From the NCBI RefSeq assembly GCF_012911015.1, contig NZ_WVVV01000007.1:124001-188000 (forward strand): DNA of 64,000 bases. The letters run 5' to 3'. Source of the DNA: Chelativorans sp. ZYF759 (GTDB taxonomy: Bacteria; Pseudomonadota; Alphaproteobacteria; Rhizobiales; Rhizobiaceae). The notes beneath the pieces were generated by a model. That model made no database searches, was not told the DNA's origin, and saw nothing but the letters and a program-made list of their open reading frames with translations. The position numbers and the translations under genes were made by a program. Below are positions 7,251-15,641 of this stretch, in pieces. Position 1 is the stretch's first letter, and each line of letters opens with the position of its first letter.

Positions 7251-8687
7251 ATGGCTTCCTCCTATCCCGAACTCGGTCTGTTCATCGACAACCGCCTGCG
7301 CCCCGGCCGGGGCGAGGGTGAGCGTGTCGTCATCAACCCCGCCAGTGGCGAGGCGCTCGCGCGCCTGCCGATCGCCTCGCGCGACGATCTCGACGACGCG
7401 CTGGCAAGTGCCGAGCGCGCTTTCGCGGGCTGGCGCAAGACCTCGGCGCTCGAACGCTCGAACATTCTGCGCAAGGCGGCCAACATCATTCGCGCGCGTC
7501 TCGACGACTATGCCCGCATCATGACGCTCGAGCAGGGCAAGGTGCTGATGGAGTCGCGCATCGAACTTTCCGCCGCGGCCGACATCATCGACTGGTTCGC
7601 CGAGGAGGGCCGCCGCGCCTATGGCCGCGTCATTCCATCCCGCCAGCCCGACATCCGCTATTCGACGCTGATGCAGCCGGTGGGGCCTGTGGCGGCCTTC
7701 TCGCCGTGGAATTTCCCGGCAGTCATCCCCGCACGCAAGGTCGCGGCTTCGCTGGCGGCGGGCTGTACCTGCATCATCAAGCCGGCGGAAGAGACCCCCG
7801 GCACCATGCTGGCGATCGCGCAGGCCTTTGCAGAGGCGGGCCTGCCGGAAGGCGTCCTGTCGGTGGTGACCGGCCATCCTTCGGAAATCTCCACCTATCT
7901 GATCGCCTCGCCCATCATCCGCAAGGTCTCCTTCACGGGCTCGACCTCCGTCGGTCGCGAGATCGCGCGGCTGGCTGGCGACAGCATCAAGCGCGTGACG
8001 CTGGAACTCGGCGGTCATGCGCCGGTGCTGGTGCTGGAAGATGCGGACGTGGAGAAGGCGGCCGCCACGAGTGCGGCGTTCAAGTTCCGCAATGCGGGCC
8101 AGGTCTGCATCGCGCCGACGCGCTTCTACGTGCACGAAAAGGTGCATGACGAATTCGTCGAGAGCCTGTCGGCCAAGGCCGGTGCGCTGAAGGTGGCCGA
8201 TGGTCTGTCGCAGGGCGCGCAGATGGGGCCGATGGCCAATCCGCGTCGCCCGGAAGCCATGGAAAGCCTTATTGGCGACGCGGTCAAGGCGGGTGCCCGT
8301 GTCGCGGCCGGCGGCGAGAGCGGCGCCAATCGCGGTTTCTTCTGGCAGCCGACGGTGCTGGCCGACGTGCCAGAGACCGCGCGGATCATGAACGAGGAAC
8401 CGTTCGGCCCGGTCGCCGTGGTGCGCCGCATCTCGTCCACCGACGAAGCCATCGCCGCCGCCAACCGTCTGCCCTTCGGCCTTGCCGCCTATGCCTTCAC
8501 ACGGTCGACCGCCAACAGCATCCGTCTGGGCGAGGAGGTCGAGACCGGCATGCTGGGCATCAACAACATGATGATCAATCTGGCCGAGACGCCTTTTGGC
8601 GGCGTCAAGGACAGCGGCTATGGCAGCGAAGGCGGCTCGGAAGGGTTGGAAGCCTATCTGAACGTCAAGCTGGTCAGCGAAAGCTGA
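7251..8687 (+). CDS. NAD(P)-dependent aldehyde dehydrogenase, candidate vanillin/4-hydroxybenzaldehyde dehydrogenase
   Basis: 478 residues, full-length ALDH superfamily. Visible motifs: FSPWNFP (cofactor and substrate channel), FTGSTSVGREIA (NAD-binding turn), LELGG with general base Glu252, GQVCIAPT with catalytic Cys286, and NEEPFGPVA. By overall pattern it groups with succinate-semialdehyde dehydrogenase-like enzymes, a group that includes vanillin dehydrogenases. It starts 3 nt after the CoA ligase stop and follows the lyase, whose product is an aromatic aldehyde, so oxidation of vanillin or 4-hydroxybenzaldehyde to the acid is the likely role. Sequence alone does not fix the substrate. 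Confidence 0.9.
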   Translation: MASSYPELGLFIDNRLRPGRGEGERVVINPASGEALARLPIASRDDLDDALASAERAFAGWRKTSALERSNILRKAANIIRARLDDYARIMTLEQGKVLMESRIELSAAADIIDWFAEEGRRAYGRVIPSRQPDIRYSTLMQPVGPVAAFSPWNFPAVIPARKVAASLAAGCTCIIKPAEETPGTMLAIAQAFAEAGLPEGVLSVVTGHPSEISTYLIASPIIRKVSFTGSTSVGREIARLAGDSIKRVTLELGGHAPVLVLEDADVEKAAATSAAFKFRNAGQVCIAPTRFYVHEKVHDEFVESLSAKAGALKVADGLSQGAQMGPMANPRRPEAMESLIGDAVKAGARVAAGGESGANRGFFWQPTVLADVPETARIMNEEPFGPVAVVRRISSTDEAIAAANRLPFGLAAYAFTRSTANSIRLGEEVETGMLGINNMMINLAETPFGGVKDSGYGSEGGSEGLEAYLNVKLVSES

Positions 8688-8705
8688 TCGGCGGGAGCAC
8701 TGAGG

Positions 8706-9857
8706 ATGGATTTCGGTTTTTCCGACGAACAACGCATGCTGCGCGACAGCGTGCGCACGCTCATGGATCGCCATGCGCCGACCGACATGGTCGCGCGCCA
8801 TGACCGCGAGCGGCTCTATCCCTACGATCTCCACAAGGCCTGGGCGGAGGCGGGGCTGATTGCCTTGCCATTTGCCGAAGCCAATGGCGGTCTCGGCGGC
8901 TCCGTCATCGACATGGCGATCGTGGGCGAGGAGATCGCCTATACGAGCGCCGACTTCTTCATGGCCTATGCGGGCGGCGTGTTCTGCGGGCTGAACATCG
9001 AGCGCAAGGGCAGCGAAGAGCAGAAGGCGGCGTTCCTGCCGAAGCTGATTGCCGGCGATCTGCGCATGGCGATCTGCATCTCGGAGGCGGATGCCGGTTC
9101 GGATGTCGGGGCCATGCGCACCGTCGCAAAGCAGGAGGGCGAGACCTGGCGGGTCGATGGCCACAAGCTCTGGTGCACCGGCGCGGGCGTCAAGGACACC
9201 CTGCTCAATGTCTATCTGAAGACCGACACCACGGTTCATCACTCCAAAGGCATGTCGCTCTTTCTCATCGACAACGACACGCCCGGCATCGAGCTGAAGA
9301 AGCTCGATATGCTGGGCCGCGGCGCCACCGGCACCTACGAGATCCGCTTCGACGGCGTGAAGGTCGATCCGGACCGGATCGTGGGTGGCGTGAATGGCGG
9401 GTGGGGCTGCATTCTCGCCGGCCTGCAGGTGGAGCGCATCACGTCGGCGGCGGGCAATTGCGGTGCGGCGCGTGCCGTGGTCGACCTCGCCGCAGAATAT
9501 GCGAGCGAGCGCAAGCAGTTTGGCAAGCCGATCGGCGCCAACCAGGCGATCGCTCACATGCTGGCCGACATGCGGACCCAGGTCGAAGCCGCGCGGACGC
9601 TGATGTGGCAGGCCGCCTGGAAGGTCTCCGAAGGGCACGACGCGCTGGCCGAAATCTCGATGGCGAAGCTGTACTCCTCGGAAACCTATGCCAAGGTAGC
9701 CAGCATGGGCATGCAGATCTTCGGGGCGTATGGCTACTCGATGGAGTTTCCCATGCAGCGCCATTATCGTGATTCCCGCAGCGCGACGATCGCCGCCGGC
9801 TCATCGCAGATGCTGCGAAATCTGATCGCGCGCTCCATGGGGCTGAAGGTCGAGTGA
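8706..9857 (+). CDS. Acyl-CoA dehydrogenase
   Basis: 383 residues, complete FAD-dependent acyl-CoA dehydrogenase fold: helical N-terminal domain (1-115), beta domain with ISEADAGSDVGAM (FAD/substrate loop) and HKLWCTGAG, and a C-terminal helical domain with SERKQFGKPI. At the position of the usual catalytic Glu (YEGT motif) it has AAGS, so that base is missing. A glutamate in the helix-G motif QVERI (Glu243) could serve instead, as in isovaleryl-CoA and long-chain dehydrogenases. Fourth gene of the hydroxycinnamate operon, 18 nt after the aldehyde dehydrogenase. It may convert dihydro-hydroxycinnamoyl-CoA (from phenylpropanoates such as phloretate) into the lyase substrate; inferred from context. 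Confidence 0.9.
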   Translation: MDFGFSDEQRMLRDSVRTLMDRHAPTDMVARHDRERLYPYDLHKAWAEAGLIALPFAEANGGLGGSVIDMAIVGEEIAYTSADFFMAYAGGVFCGLNIERKGSEEQKAAFLPKLIAGDLRMAICISEADAGSDVGAMRTVAKQEGETWRVDGHKLWCTGAGVKDTLLNVYLKTDTTVHHSKGMSLFLIDNDTPGIELKKLDMLGRGATGTYEIRFDGVKVDPDRIVGGVNGGWGCILAGLQVERITSAAGNCGAARAVVDLAAEYASERKQFGKPIGANQAIAHMLADMRTQVEAARTLMWQAAWKVSEGHDALAEISMAKLYSSETYAKVASMGMQIFGAYGYSMEFPMQRHYRDSRSATIAAGSSQMLRNLIARSMGLKVE

Positions 9858-9881
9858 GGCGCCGGCCGCTTCACGGAAATC

Positions 9882-9910
9882 TTGCATTCCGAGACTGATG
9901 CATCTAAATA
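9882..9910 (+). promoter_or_regulatory. Candidate promoter for the TAXI TRAP operon
   Basis: TTGCAT (9882-9887) and TAAATA (9905-9910) are separated by exactly 17 nt, a reasonable housekeeping-sigma promoter. The 8-bp palindrome GATGCATC (9897-9904) fills the 3' end of the spacer and could be an operator. It lies in the 121-nt gap between the acyl-CoA dehydrogenase and the TAXI gene, so the second transporter may be transcribed on its own. Confidence 0.45.
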
Positions 9911-9978
9911 GCAGGATGCCTTATATAGCGCATGTGATGCCGGCGATGTCGCCCGCGTCCAAACTGGGAGGAACTAGC

Positions 9979-10986
9979 ATGCAGCGCACATTCCAGATCG
10001 CCGGAACGCTCATCGCGGCCGCCGGGATCGCACTCGCATCCACGATGGCGGCTTCGGCACAGCCGGCACGCGCCACGATTGGTACCGGCCCCGCCGGGAC
10101 CGCCTACAACCAGATCGGCACCACCGTCTCGGCAGCCATTCAGGATGCCCTCGGTATACCGGCTACCGCGCGCCCGTTCAGCGGAACGTCGCAATATCTG
10201 CCCATGCTGCACCGTGGCGAGATCACGATGGGCATCAATTCCGCGCTGGATTCGCAGGAAGCGTTCGCGGGGCAGGGCGCCTATGACCAGCGGCTCTCGG
10301 AAATTCGCGCGCTGACCATGATCTCGCGCTCGCCCTACGCCTTCTACGCGCGGGCCGATTCCGGCATGACCAATGTCGGCGATCTGGCCGGCCAGGCGGT
10401 CGTCACCGAATACCGCGCCATCGCCTCCTTCAACCAGGTCAACGCCGCCATCCTGGCAACCGCCGGCCTGACGCCGGACGACGTGCAGGGCGAGACGGTC
10501 GCCGGCATTCCGGACGCCACGCGCGCACTGGTCGAAGGCCGTGTCGTTTCGTCTGCCTCCATCGTCGGCATCCCGGCACTGCGGGAGGCCGATGCCTCGG
10601 TCTCCGGCGGTCTGCGCGTTCTGGCGCTAGGCGACAATGAAGACGCACTGGATGCCGTTGCCGGCTTCACCGCGACCACGCTGAACCCCGGTCCCGCCTT
10701 CGTGGGCATTTCCGAGCCGACGCGGGTCGCACAGTTCGACGTCTTCATGAATGTCGGCACCAGCCTGAGCGACGACGATGCCTACGCCCTCGTGAAGGCG
10801 ATCCACGAAAGCTGGAGCACCATGCAGGAAAGCCTGCCGATGCTGCGCGCCGTTCAGGCCGATCAGCTGGCCTCGCTGAACTTCAGCCACCCCTACCATG
10901 AAGGTGCGGTGCGCTACTTCGAGGAAATCGGTCTGTGGACCGAAGAGCACCAGGCACGCCAGGACGAAGTGCTGGCCGGCAACTGA
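9979..10986 (+). CDS. TAXI-family TRAP transporter solute-binding protein
   Basis: 335 residues from the ATG at 9979, which has GGGAGGAA upstream; an upstream in-frame start at 9898 lacks a ribosome-binding site and would precede the signal peptide. Residues 1-28 are a Sec signal peptide ending ASA-QP. The mature part begins ATIGTGPAGTAYNQIGTTV, the TAXI/YcgR-type periplasmic binding fold. TAXI receptors deliver ligands such as glutamate or other organic acids to fused DctQM permeases. The fused permease gene follows 61 nt downstream. The ligand is unknown; an aromatic or phenylpropanoid acid is suggested only by the neighbours. Confidence 0.92.
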   Translation: MQRTFQIAGTLIAAAGIALASTMAASAQPARATIGTGPAGTAYNQIGTTVSAAIQDALGIPATARPFSGTSQYLPMLHRGEITMGINSALDSQEAFAGQGAYDQRLSEIRALTMISRSPYAFYARADSGMTNVGDLAGQAVVTEYRAIASFNQVNAAILATAGLTPDDVQGETVAGIPDATRALVEGRVVSSASIVGIPALREADASVSGGLRVLALGDNEDALDAVAGFTATTLNPGPAFVGISEPTRVAQFDVFMNVGTSLSDDDAYALVKAIHESWSTMQESLPMLRAVQADQLASLNFSHPYHEGAVRYFEEIGLWTEEHQARQDEVLAGN

Positions 10987-11047
10987 TCAAGTGATCCGGC
11001 GGCGATGACGCCGCCGGCGACCTGCGAATTGCGGCCTTTCGCCCGAG

Positions 11048-12976
11048 ATGGCGGAGGGCCGGTTTCCTCCGACGAGACGGATTTCTACCTTGGCCTCTGT
11101 CACCCACAATCTGCTTCGCCTCTACCATTTTTTCCTGTTGGTCGGCGGTATCGTGTGGGCGGCGAATTTCCTGCCGCGGATGGGCGTTTCCCTCATCGAG
11201 GCGGAGTGGCTCGGACCCTATCTCGGCGTGGCCGTCGCCGCGGCCTATCTCAGCCAGCCCTATGGCAAGAAGGCTGGATTGGCGGATATCGCGCTGGGGT
11301 TCGCCTCGATCGCGAGCTGGCTCTGGCTCGCCTACAATTTCCAGTTCTGGATCCTGGACATCGCAGGCGCGACGCCGGCGAAATACATTCCGGCTCTCAT
11401 CGCCATCCTCACCCTGATGGAGGCGATCCGGAAGGTCTGCGGCCTGTCGATCACTCTGCTGGTCTGGGCGCTGCTCGTCTATGGCCTGTTCGGCTATCTG
11501 CTCGATCCACCGCTGCAGGCCGACCGCGTCTCGCTGCCGGGGCTGTCATTCTACCTCTACTCAGACACCAACGCGATTCCCGGACTCGTCCTGGTCATCA
11601 TCGCCTCCATCGTCATTGCCTTCATCGTGCTCGGCAAGCTGATGGAGGTCAGCGGCGCCACCCAGTTCTTCACCGACATCGCACTTTCGGTGATGGGACA
11701 CCGGCGTGGCGGTCCGGCGAAGGTGGCCATTCTCGCCTCGTCGCTGTTCGGTTCGATCAGCAGTTCGCCGGTCGGCAACATCATGTCGACGGGCATCGTG
11801 ACGATCCCGCTGATGAAGCGGACCGGCTTTCGCCCGCATCACGCAGCCGCCATTGAGTCCGTGGCCTCCACGGGGGGCCAGATCGCGCCGCCGGTGATGG
11901 GCGCCACCGCCTTCCTGATGGCCGAGTTCCTGCAGATCAGCTACGGACAGGTGGTGCTCGCCGCGCTGCTGCCGGCGGTGCTCTATTATGTCTGCCTGTT
12001 CATGCAGGTGGACGCGGTGGCCGCCCGCGACAACCTCAAGGGCATGAAGCGGGCAGACCTGCCCAAGCTCGGCCCGGTGCTGGCGAAAGGGTGGATATTC
12101 GTCGTGCCGCTGGCGGTGCTGATCTATCTCATCTTCTGGGGCAACATGACGCCGGGCTTTGCCGCATTGTCGGCGTCAGGGCTGCTGCTGGTACTCGCGC
12201 TGTTCATGGGGCGCATGCGCACGCTCGAGGAATGGCGGCGGCTTGTCATCGACGGCGGCGCGACGATCGTGCCCCTGGTACTGATCGCCGGCGCGGCGGG
12301 CGTCGTGGTCGGCGTGATGAACATCACCGGCCTCGGCCAGTCGCTCTCCTTCGTCCTGGCCCGCATCGGCGAGAACTGGGGCCTGTTCGGCATGCTGCTG
12401 ATCACGGCGGTCCTGTCCATCATCCTGGGCATGGGCATGCCGTCGACGGCGATCTACATCATTCTCGCCTCGATCATCGCGCCGGCTCTCGTCAACATGG
12501 GCATCCCGATCCTGGCGGCGCATTTCTTCATCTTCTATTTCGGCGTCCTGTCCTTCCTGACACCACCGGTCGCCGTTTCCAGTTTCGTGGCGGCGGGCCT
12601 CGCCGGCGCGGACATGTGGAAGACGGGCTGGGCCGGCATGCGCTTTTCCTTCGTCGCCTATCTCATCCCCTTCGTGTGGGTCTACGATCCGGCGCTCCTG
12701 ATGGACGGCAGCTGGCCGGCCATCGTCCTGGTGGTCGCCACGACACTGGCGGCCATCATGCTGGTGACCCGTTCCATGGCGATCCGGTTGGCCGGCGCGG
12801 TCAGCTGGGGATTCTATCTGGCGCATTGGCTCGTGGCTGTCGCCATTGGCGTCTCTCCCATCATTCTCGGCGCGGAATCGGTGATGGCAGCCATGCTTGC
12901 GGCTGCCGGCATCGGCTGGTGGCTCGTGACCGGCTATGTGGCCGCCCGGAAGGAGCGAACGGAAGAGGCGGCCTGA
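11048..12976 (+). CDS. TRAP transporter fused permease (DctQ-DctM, TAXI type)
   Basis: 642 residues, with a 4-helix DctQ-like N-terminal part (to about residue 170) fused to a 12-helix DctM part. Diagnostic stretches: SLFGSISSSPVGNIMSTG, ESVASTGGQIAPPVMGATAF, GMGMPSTAIYIILA and FLTPPVAVSSFVAAG. This architecture is specific for TAXI-type TRAP systems and pairs with the binding protein just upstream. Length agrees with the family (about 640). The start at 11048 is uncertain: an in-frame TTG at 11090 would remove 14 residues and give a more typical N-terminus. Neither has a strong ribosome-binding site. Confidence 0.93.
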   Translation: MAEGRFPPTRRISTLASVTHNLLRLYHFFLLVGGIVWAANFLPRMGVSLIEAEWLGPYLGVAVAAAYLSQPYGKKAGLADIALGFASIASWLWLAYNFQFWILDIAGATPAKYIPALIAILTLMEAIRKVCGLSITLLVWALLVYGLFGYLLDPPLQADRVSLPGLSFYLYSDTNAIPGLVLVIIASIVIAFIVLGKLMEVSGATQFFTDIALSVMGHRRGGPAKVAILASSLFGSISSSPVGNIMSTGIVTIPLMKRTGFRPHHAAAIESVASTGGQIAPPVMGATAFLMAEFLQISYGQVVLAALLPAVLYYVCLFMQVDAVAARDNLKGMKRADLPKLGPVLAKGWIFVVPLAVLIYLIFWGNMTPGFAALSASGLLLVLALFMGRMRTLEEWRRLVIDGGATIVPLVLIAGAAGVVVGVMNITGLGQSLSFVLARIGENWGLFGMLLITAVLSIILGMGMPSTAIYIILASIIAPALVNMGIPILAAHFFIFYFGVLSFLTPPVAVSSFVAAGLAGADMWKTGWAGMRFSFVAYLIPFVWVYDPALLMDGSWPAIVLVVATTLAAIMLVTRSMAIRLAGAVSWGFYLAHWLVAVAIGVSPIILGAESVMAAMLAAAGIGWWLVTGYVAARKERTEEAA

Positions 12977-13152
12977 ACGTCGCCTCCCTGTGCAAGCGCC
13001 GGGACTGGAACCAGCAGGCGTATCAGCCGTTGGCGAACTGAGCCGCCACGGTTGCGGGGTCTGCGCGTTGCCGCTACTAAGCCCCGCGACAGGTGTCATG
13101 CCGCCTTTGCATGACGCCATCATATTCCAGCGAATCCGAGAGCCGCCCGAGT

Positions 13153-14250
13153 ATGGACCAGACGCCCTATTATCTCATCGACCGTGAGAAGCTGCTTCGC
13201 AACATGGCGGTGATGGACCGCGTGCGCGAGGAGAGCGGCGCCAAGACGCTGCTGGCTCTCAAATGCTTCGCGACCTGGTGCGTCTTCGACACGATGAGCC
13301 GGCACATGGACGGCACGACCTCCTCCTCGCTCAACGAGGTGAGGCTCGGACGCGAGAAATTCGGTGGCGAGACGCACGCCTACTCGGTTGCCTATGCCGA
13401 TCACGAGATCGACGAGGTGGTCAGTCATGCCGACAAGATCATCTTCAACTCGATCGGCCAGCTGGAGCGCTTTTCCGAGCATTCCAAGGGCATCGTGCGC
13501 GGGTTGCGGCTCAATCCCGGCGTAAGCAGCTCCGACTTCGACCTGGCGGATCCCTCGCGGCCCTTCTCGCGGCTCGGCGAATGGGATGCCAGCAAGGTCG
13601 AGGCGGTGATCGACAAGATCACCGGCTTCATGGTGCACAACAATTGCGAGAACGAGGATTTTTCGCATTTCGACCGCCTGCTTTCCGAGGTCGAAGCACG
13701 CTTCGGACATCTGTTCGAGAAGGTCGAATGGGTGAGCCTGGGCGGCGGCATACACTTCACCGGCAAGGATTACCCGCTCGGCGATTTCTGCGCGCGGCTG
13801 AAGGCGTTTTCCGAGCGCTACGGCGTGCAGGTCTATCTGGAGCCGGGCGAGGCCGCGATCACCGGCACGACGACGCTTGAAGTGACGGTGCTCGACACGC
13901 TCTTCAACGGCAAGAACCTCGCCATCGTCGATTCCTCGACCGAGGCGCATATGCTCGACCTGCTGATCTACCGGCAGAGCGCCAAGATGGAGCCGAACGA
14001 GGGGCCGCACGAATATATGATCTGCGGCAAGTCGTGTCTGGCCGGCGACATCTTCGGCGAGTTCCGTTTTCCGAACGAACTCAAGCCCGGTGACAGGCTG
14101 TCGATCCAGGATGCGGCGGGCTACACGATGGTGAAGAAGAACTGGTTCAACGGCGTCGCCATGCCCGCCATCGCGATCCGCGAGAAGGATGGATCGATCA
14201 CGTCCGTTCGCACATTCGACTATGAGGATTACGCCGCCAGTCTCTCGTGA
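13153..14250 (+). CDS. nspC: Carboxynorspermidine/carboxyspermidine decarboxylase
   Basis: 365 residues from the ATG at 13153. Fold-III PLP decarboxylase of the NspC type. PLP lysine is Lys37 in LALKCFA; other active-site stretches are WVSLGGGIHFTG, YLEPGEA and CGKSCLAGDIFGEF, the last carrying the dimer-contributed cysteine. It removes the carboxyl group from carboxyspermidine or carboxynorspermidine in the aspartate-semialdehyde-dependent route to polyamines, which alphaproteobacteria often use for spermidine. The cognate dehydrogenase follows 39 nt downstream. A 7-bp inverted repeat GTCATGC/GCATGAC (13095-13115) lies about 40 nt before the start. Confidence 0.93.
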   Translation: MDQTPYYLIDREKLLRNMAVMDRVREESGAKTLLALKCFATWCVFDTMSRHMDGTTSSSLNEVRLGREKFGGETHAYSVAYADHEIDEVVSHADKIIFNSIGQLERFSEHSKGIVRGLRLNPGVSSSDFDLADPSRPFSRLGEWDASKVEAVIDKITGFMVHNNCENEDFSHFDRLLSEVEARFGHLFEKVEWVSLGGGIHFTGKDYPLGDFCARLKAFSERYGVQVYLEPGEAAITGTTTLEVTVLDTLFNGKNLAIVDSSTEAHMLDLLIYRQSAKMEPNEGPHEYMICGKSCLAGDIFGEFRFPNELKPGDRLSIQDAAGYTMVKKNWFNGVAMPAIAIREKDGSITSVRTFDYEDYAASLS

Positions 14251-14289
14251 GGCCTGGCAGAACGAAACGCTAGCGATCTGCAGGTGGAA

Positions 14290-15534
14290 ATGAAGAAGAA
14301 CGTTCTGATCATCGGCGCCGGGGGCGTCGGCCAGGTAGTGGCCCACAAATGCGCCCAGAACAACGATGTGCTGGGCGATATCCACATCGCCTCGCGCACG
14401 ATCGACAAATGCCGCGCGATTGTCGAGAGCGTGCATCTCAAGAAGAACATGAAGCAGCCGGGCGTTCTCGAGGCACATGCACTCGATGCGCTGGACGTCG
14501 AGGCCACCAAGGCCCTTATCCAGAAGACCGGCGCGCAGATCGTCATCAATGTAGGGCAGGCCTTCATCAACATGTCGGTTCTGTCGGCATGCCTGGAGAC
14601 GGGCGCGGCCTATATGGACACCGCCATTCACGAGGAGCCCGACAAGATCTGCGAGACGCCCCCCTGGTATTCCAATTACGAGTGGAAGCGGCGCGAGGAA
14701 TGCGCGGAGAAGGGCGTGACCGCCATCCTCGGCGTCGGTTTCGATCCGGGCATGGTCAATGCCTATGCCGCGCTGGCGGCACGGGACTATTTCGACAAGA
14801 TCGAGTCCATCGACATCATCGACGTCAATGCCGGCGACCATGGCAAGTATTTTGCCACCAATTTCGATCCGGAGATCAATTTCCGCGAATTCACCGGCAC
14901 GGTGTGGTCATGGCAGGACAGCCAGTGGACCGCCAACACCATGTTCGAGGTCGGCCGCGAATGGGACCTGCCGGTGGTCGGCAAGCGCCAGACCTACATG
15001 ACCGGCCATGACGAGATCCACTCGCTGCAGCGCAATCTCGACGTGCCTAACATCCGCTTCTGGATGGGTTTCGGCGAACGCTACATCACCGTCTTCACGG
15101 TGCTGAAGAATCTCGGCCTTCTGTCCGAGCAGCCGGTGACGACCGCCGAAGGGCTGGAGGTCGTGCCGCTCAAGGTGGTGAAGGCCGTGCTGCCCGATCC
15201 GTCCTCGCTTGCGCCGAACTATACCGGCAAGACCTGCATCGGCGATCTCGTCAAAGGCCAGAAGGACGGCAAGGAGCGCGAGGTCTTCATCTACAACGTC
15301 GCGGATCATGCCGAGGCCTATAAGGAGGTCGGCAGCCAGGCGATCTCGTATACGGCCGGCGTGCCGCCGGTAGCCGCCGCGATGCTGATCGCGGACGGTA
15401 CCTGGGATCCGGGCACCATGGTCAATGTGGAAGAGCTGGACCCGCGGCCTTTCCTGGCCATCCTCAACCGCATAGGCCTCCCGACCCGCATCAAGGAAGG
15501 CGAGAAGGACGAGGCATTCACCTACGAAGGGTGA
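14290..15534 (+). CDS. Carboxynorspermidine/carboxyspermidine dehydrogenase (saccharopine dehydrogenase family)
   Basis: 414 residues from the ATG at 14290; a GTG two codons upstream is the alternative. The N-terminus VLIIGAGGVGQVV is a Rossmann NAD(P) loop, and the protein runs as saccharopine dehydrogenase-like throughout (GFDPGMVNAYAA, NAGDHGKYFATNFDPEINFRE). Its pairing with nspC identifies it as the enzyme that condenses putrescine (or diaminopropane) with aspartate semialdehyde and reduces the imine to the carboxypolyamine. It is followed by a strong terminator. Final product (spermidine or norspermidine) depends on the diamine available; the ornithine decarboxylase at 59191 would supply putrescine. 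Confidence 0.92.
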   Translation: MKKNVLIIGAGGVGQVVAHKCAQNNDVLGDIHIASRTIDKCRAIVESVHLKKNMKQPGVLEAHALDALDVEATKALIQKTGAQIVINVGQAFINMSVLSACLETGAAYMDTAIHEEPDKICETPPWYSNYEWKRREECAEKGVTAILGVGFDPGMVNAYAALAARDYFDKIESIDIIDVNAGDHGKYFATNFDPEINFREFTGTVWSWQDSQWTANTMFEVGREWDLPVVGKRQTYMTGHDEIHSLQRNLDVPNIRFWMGFGERYITVFTVLKNLGLLSEQPVTTAEGLEVVPLKVVKAVLPDPSSLAPNYTGKTCIGDLVKGQKDGKEREVFIYNVADHAEAYKEVGSQAISYTAGVPPVAAAMLIADGTWDPGTMVNVEELDPRPFLAILNRIGLPTRIKEGEKDEAFTYEG

Positions 15535-15556
15535 GGATCCGTCGCCACGCATAATG

Positions 15557-15592
15557 AAAAGGCCGGCGATCAAGCGATCGCCGGCCTTTTTT
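15557..15592. terminator. Rho-independent terminator, bidirectional
   Basis: Perfect 11-bp stem GGCCGGCGATC / GATCGCCGGCC (15561-15571 and 15576-15586) with a 4-nt AAGC loop, an A-run before and a T-run after. It lies between the convergent polyamine operon and the DEAD-box helicase and can end transcription from both sides. Confidence 0.93.
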
Positions 15593-15641
15593 GTTGGTGC
15601 TTGCTGCAATGGCCACCGCGCCGAGGGCGCGGGAGCGAGGC

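Noticed and set aside
6141-9764. Very long antisense open frame (about 1200 codons) across the CoA ligase, aldehyde dehydrogenase and acyl-CoA dehydrogenase
   Set aside because: Its product is His/Arg/Gly-rich with no domain, and all three plus-strand genes have full catalytic motifs. Long antisense frames are a by-product of GC-rich codon use.
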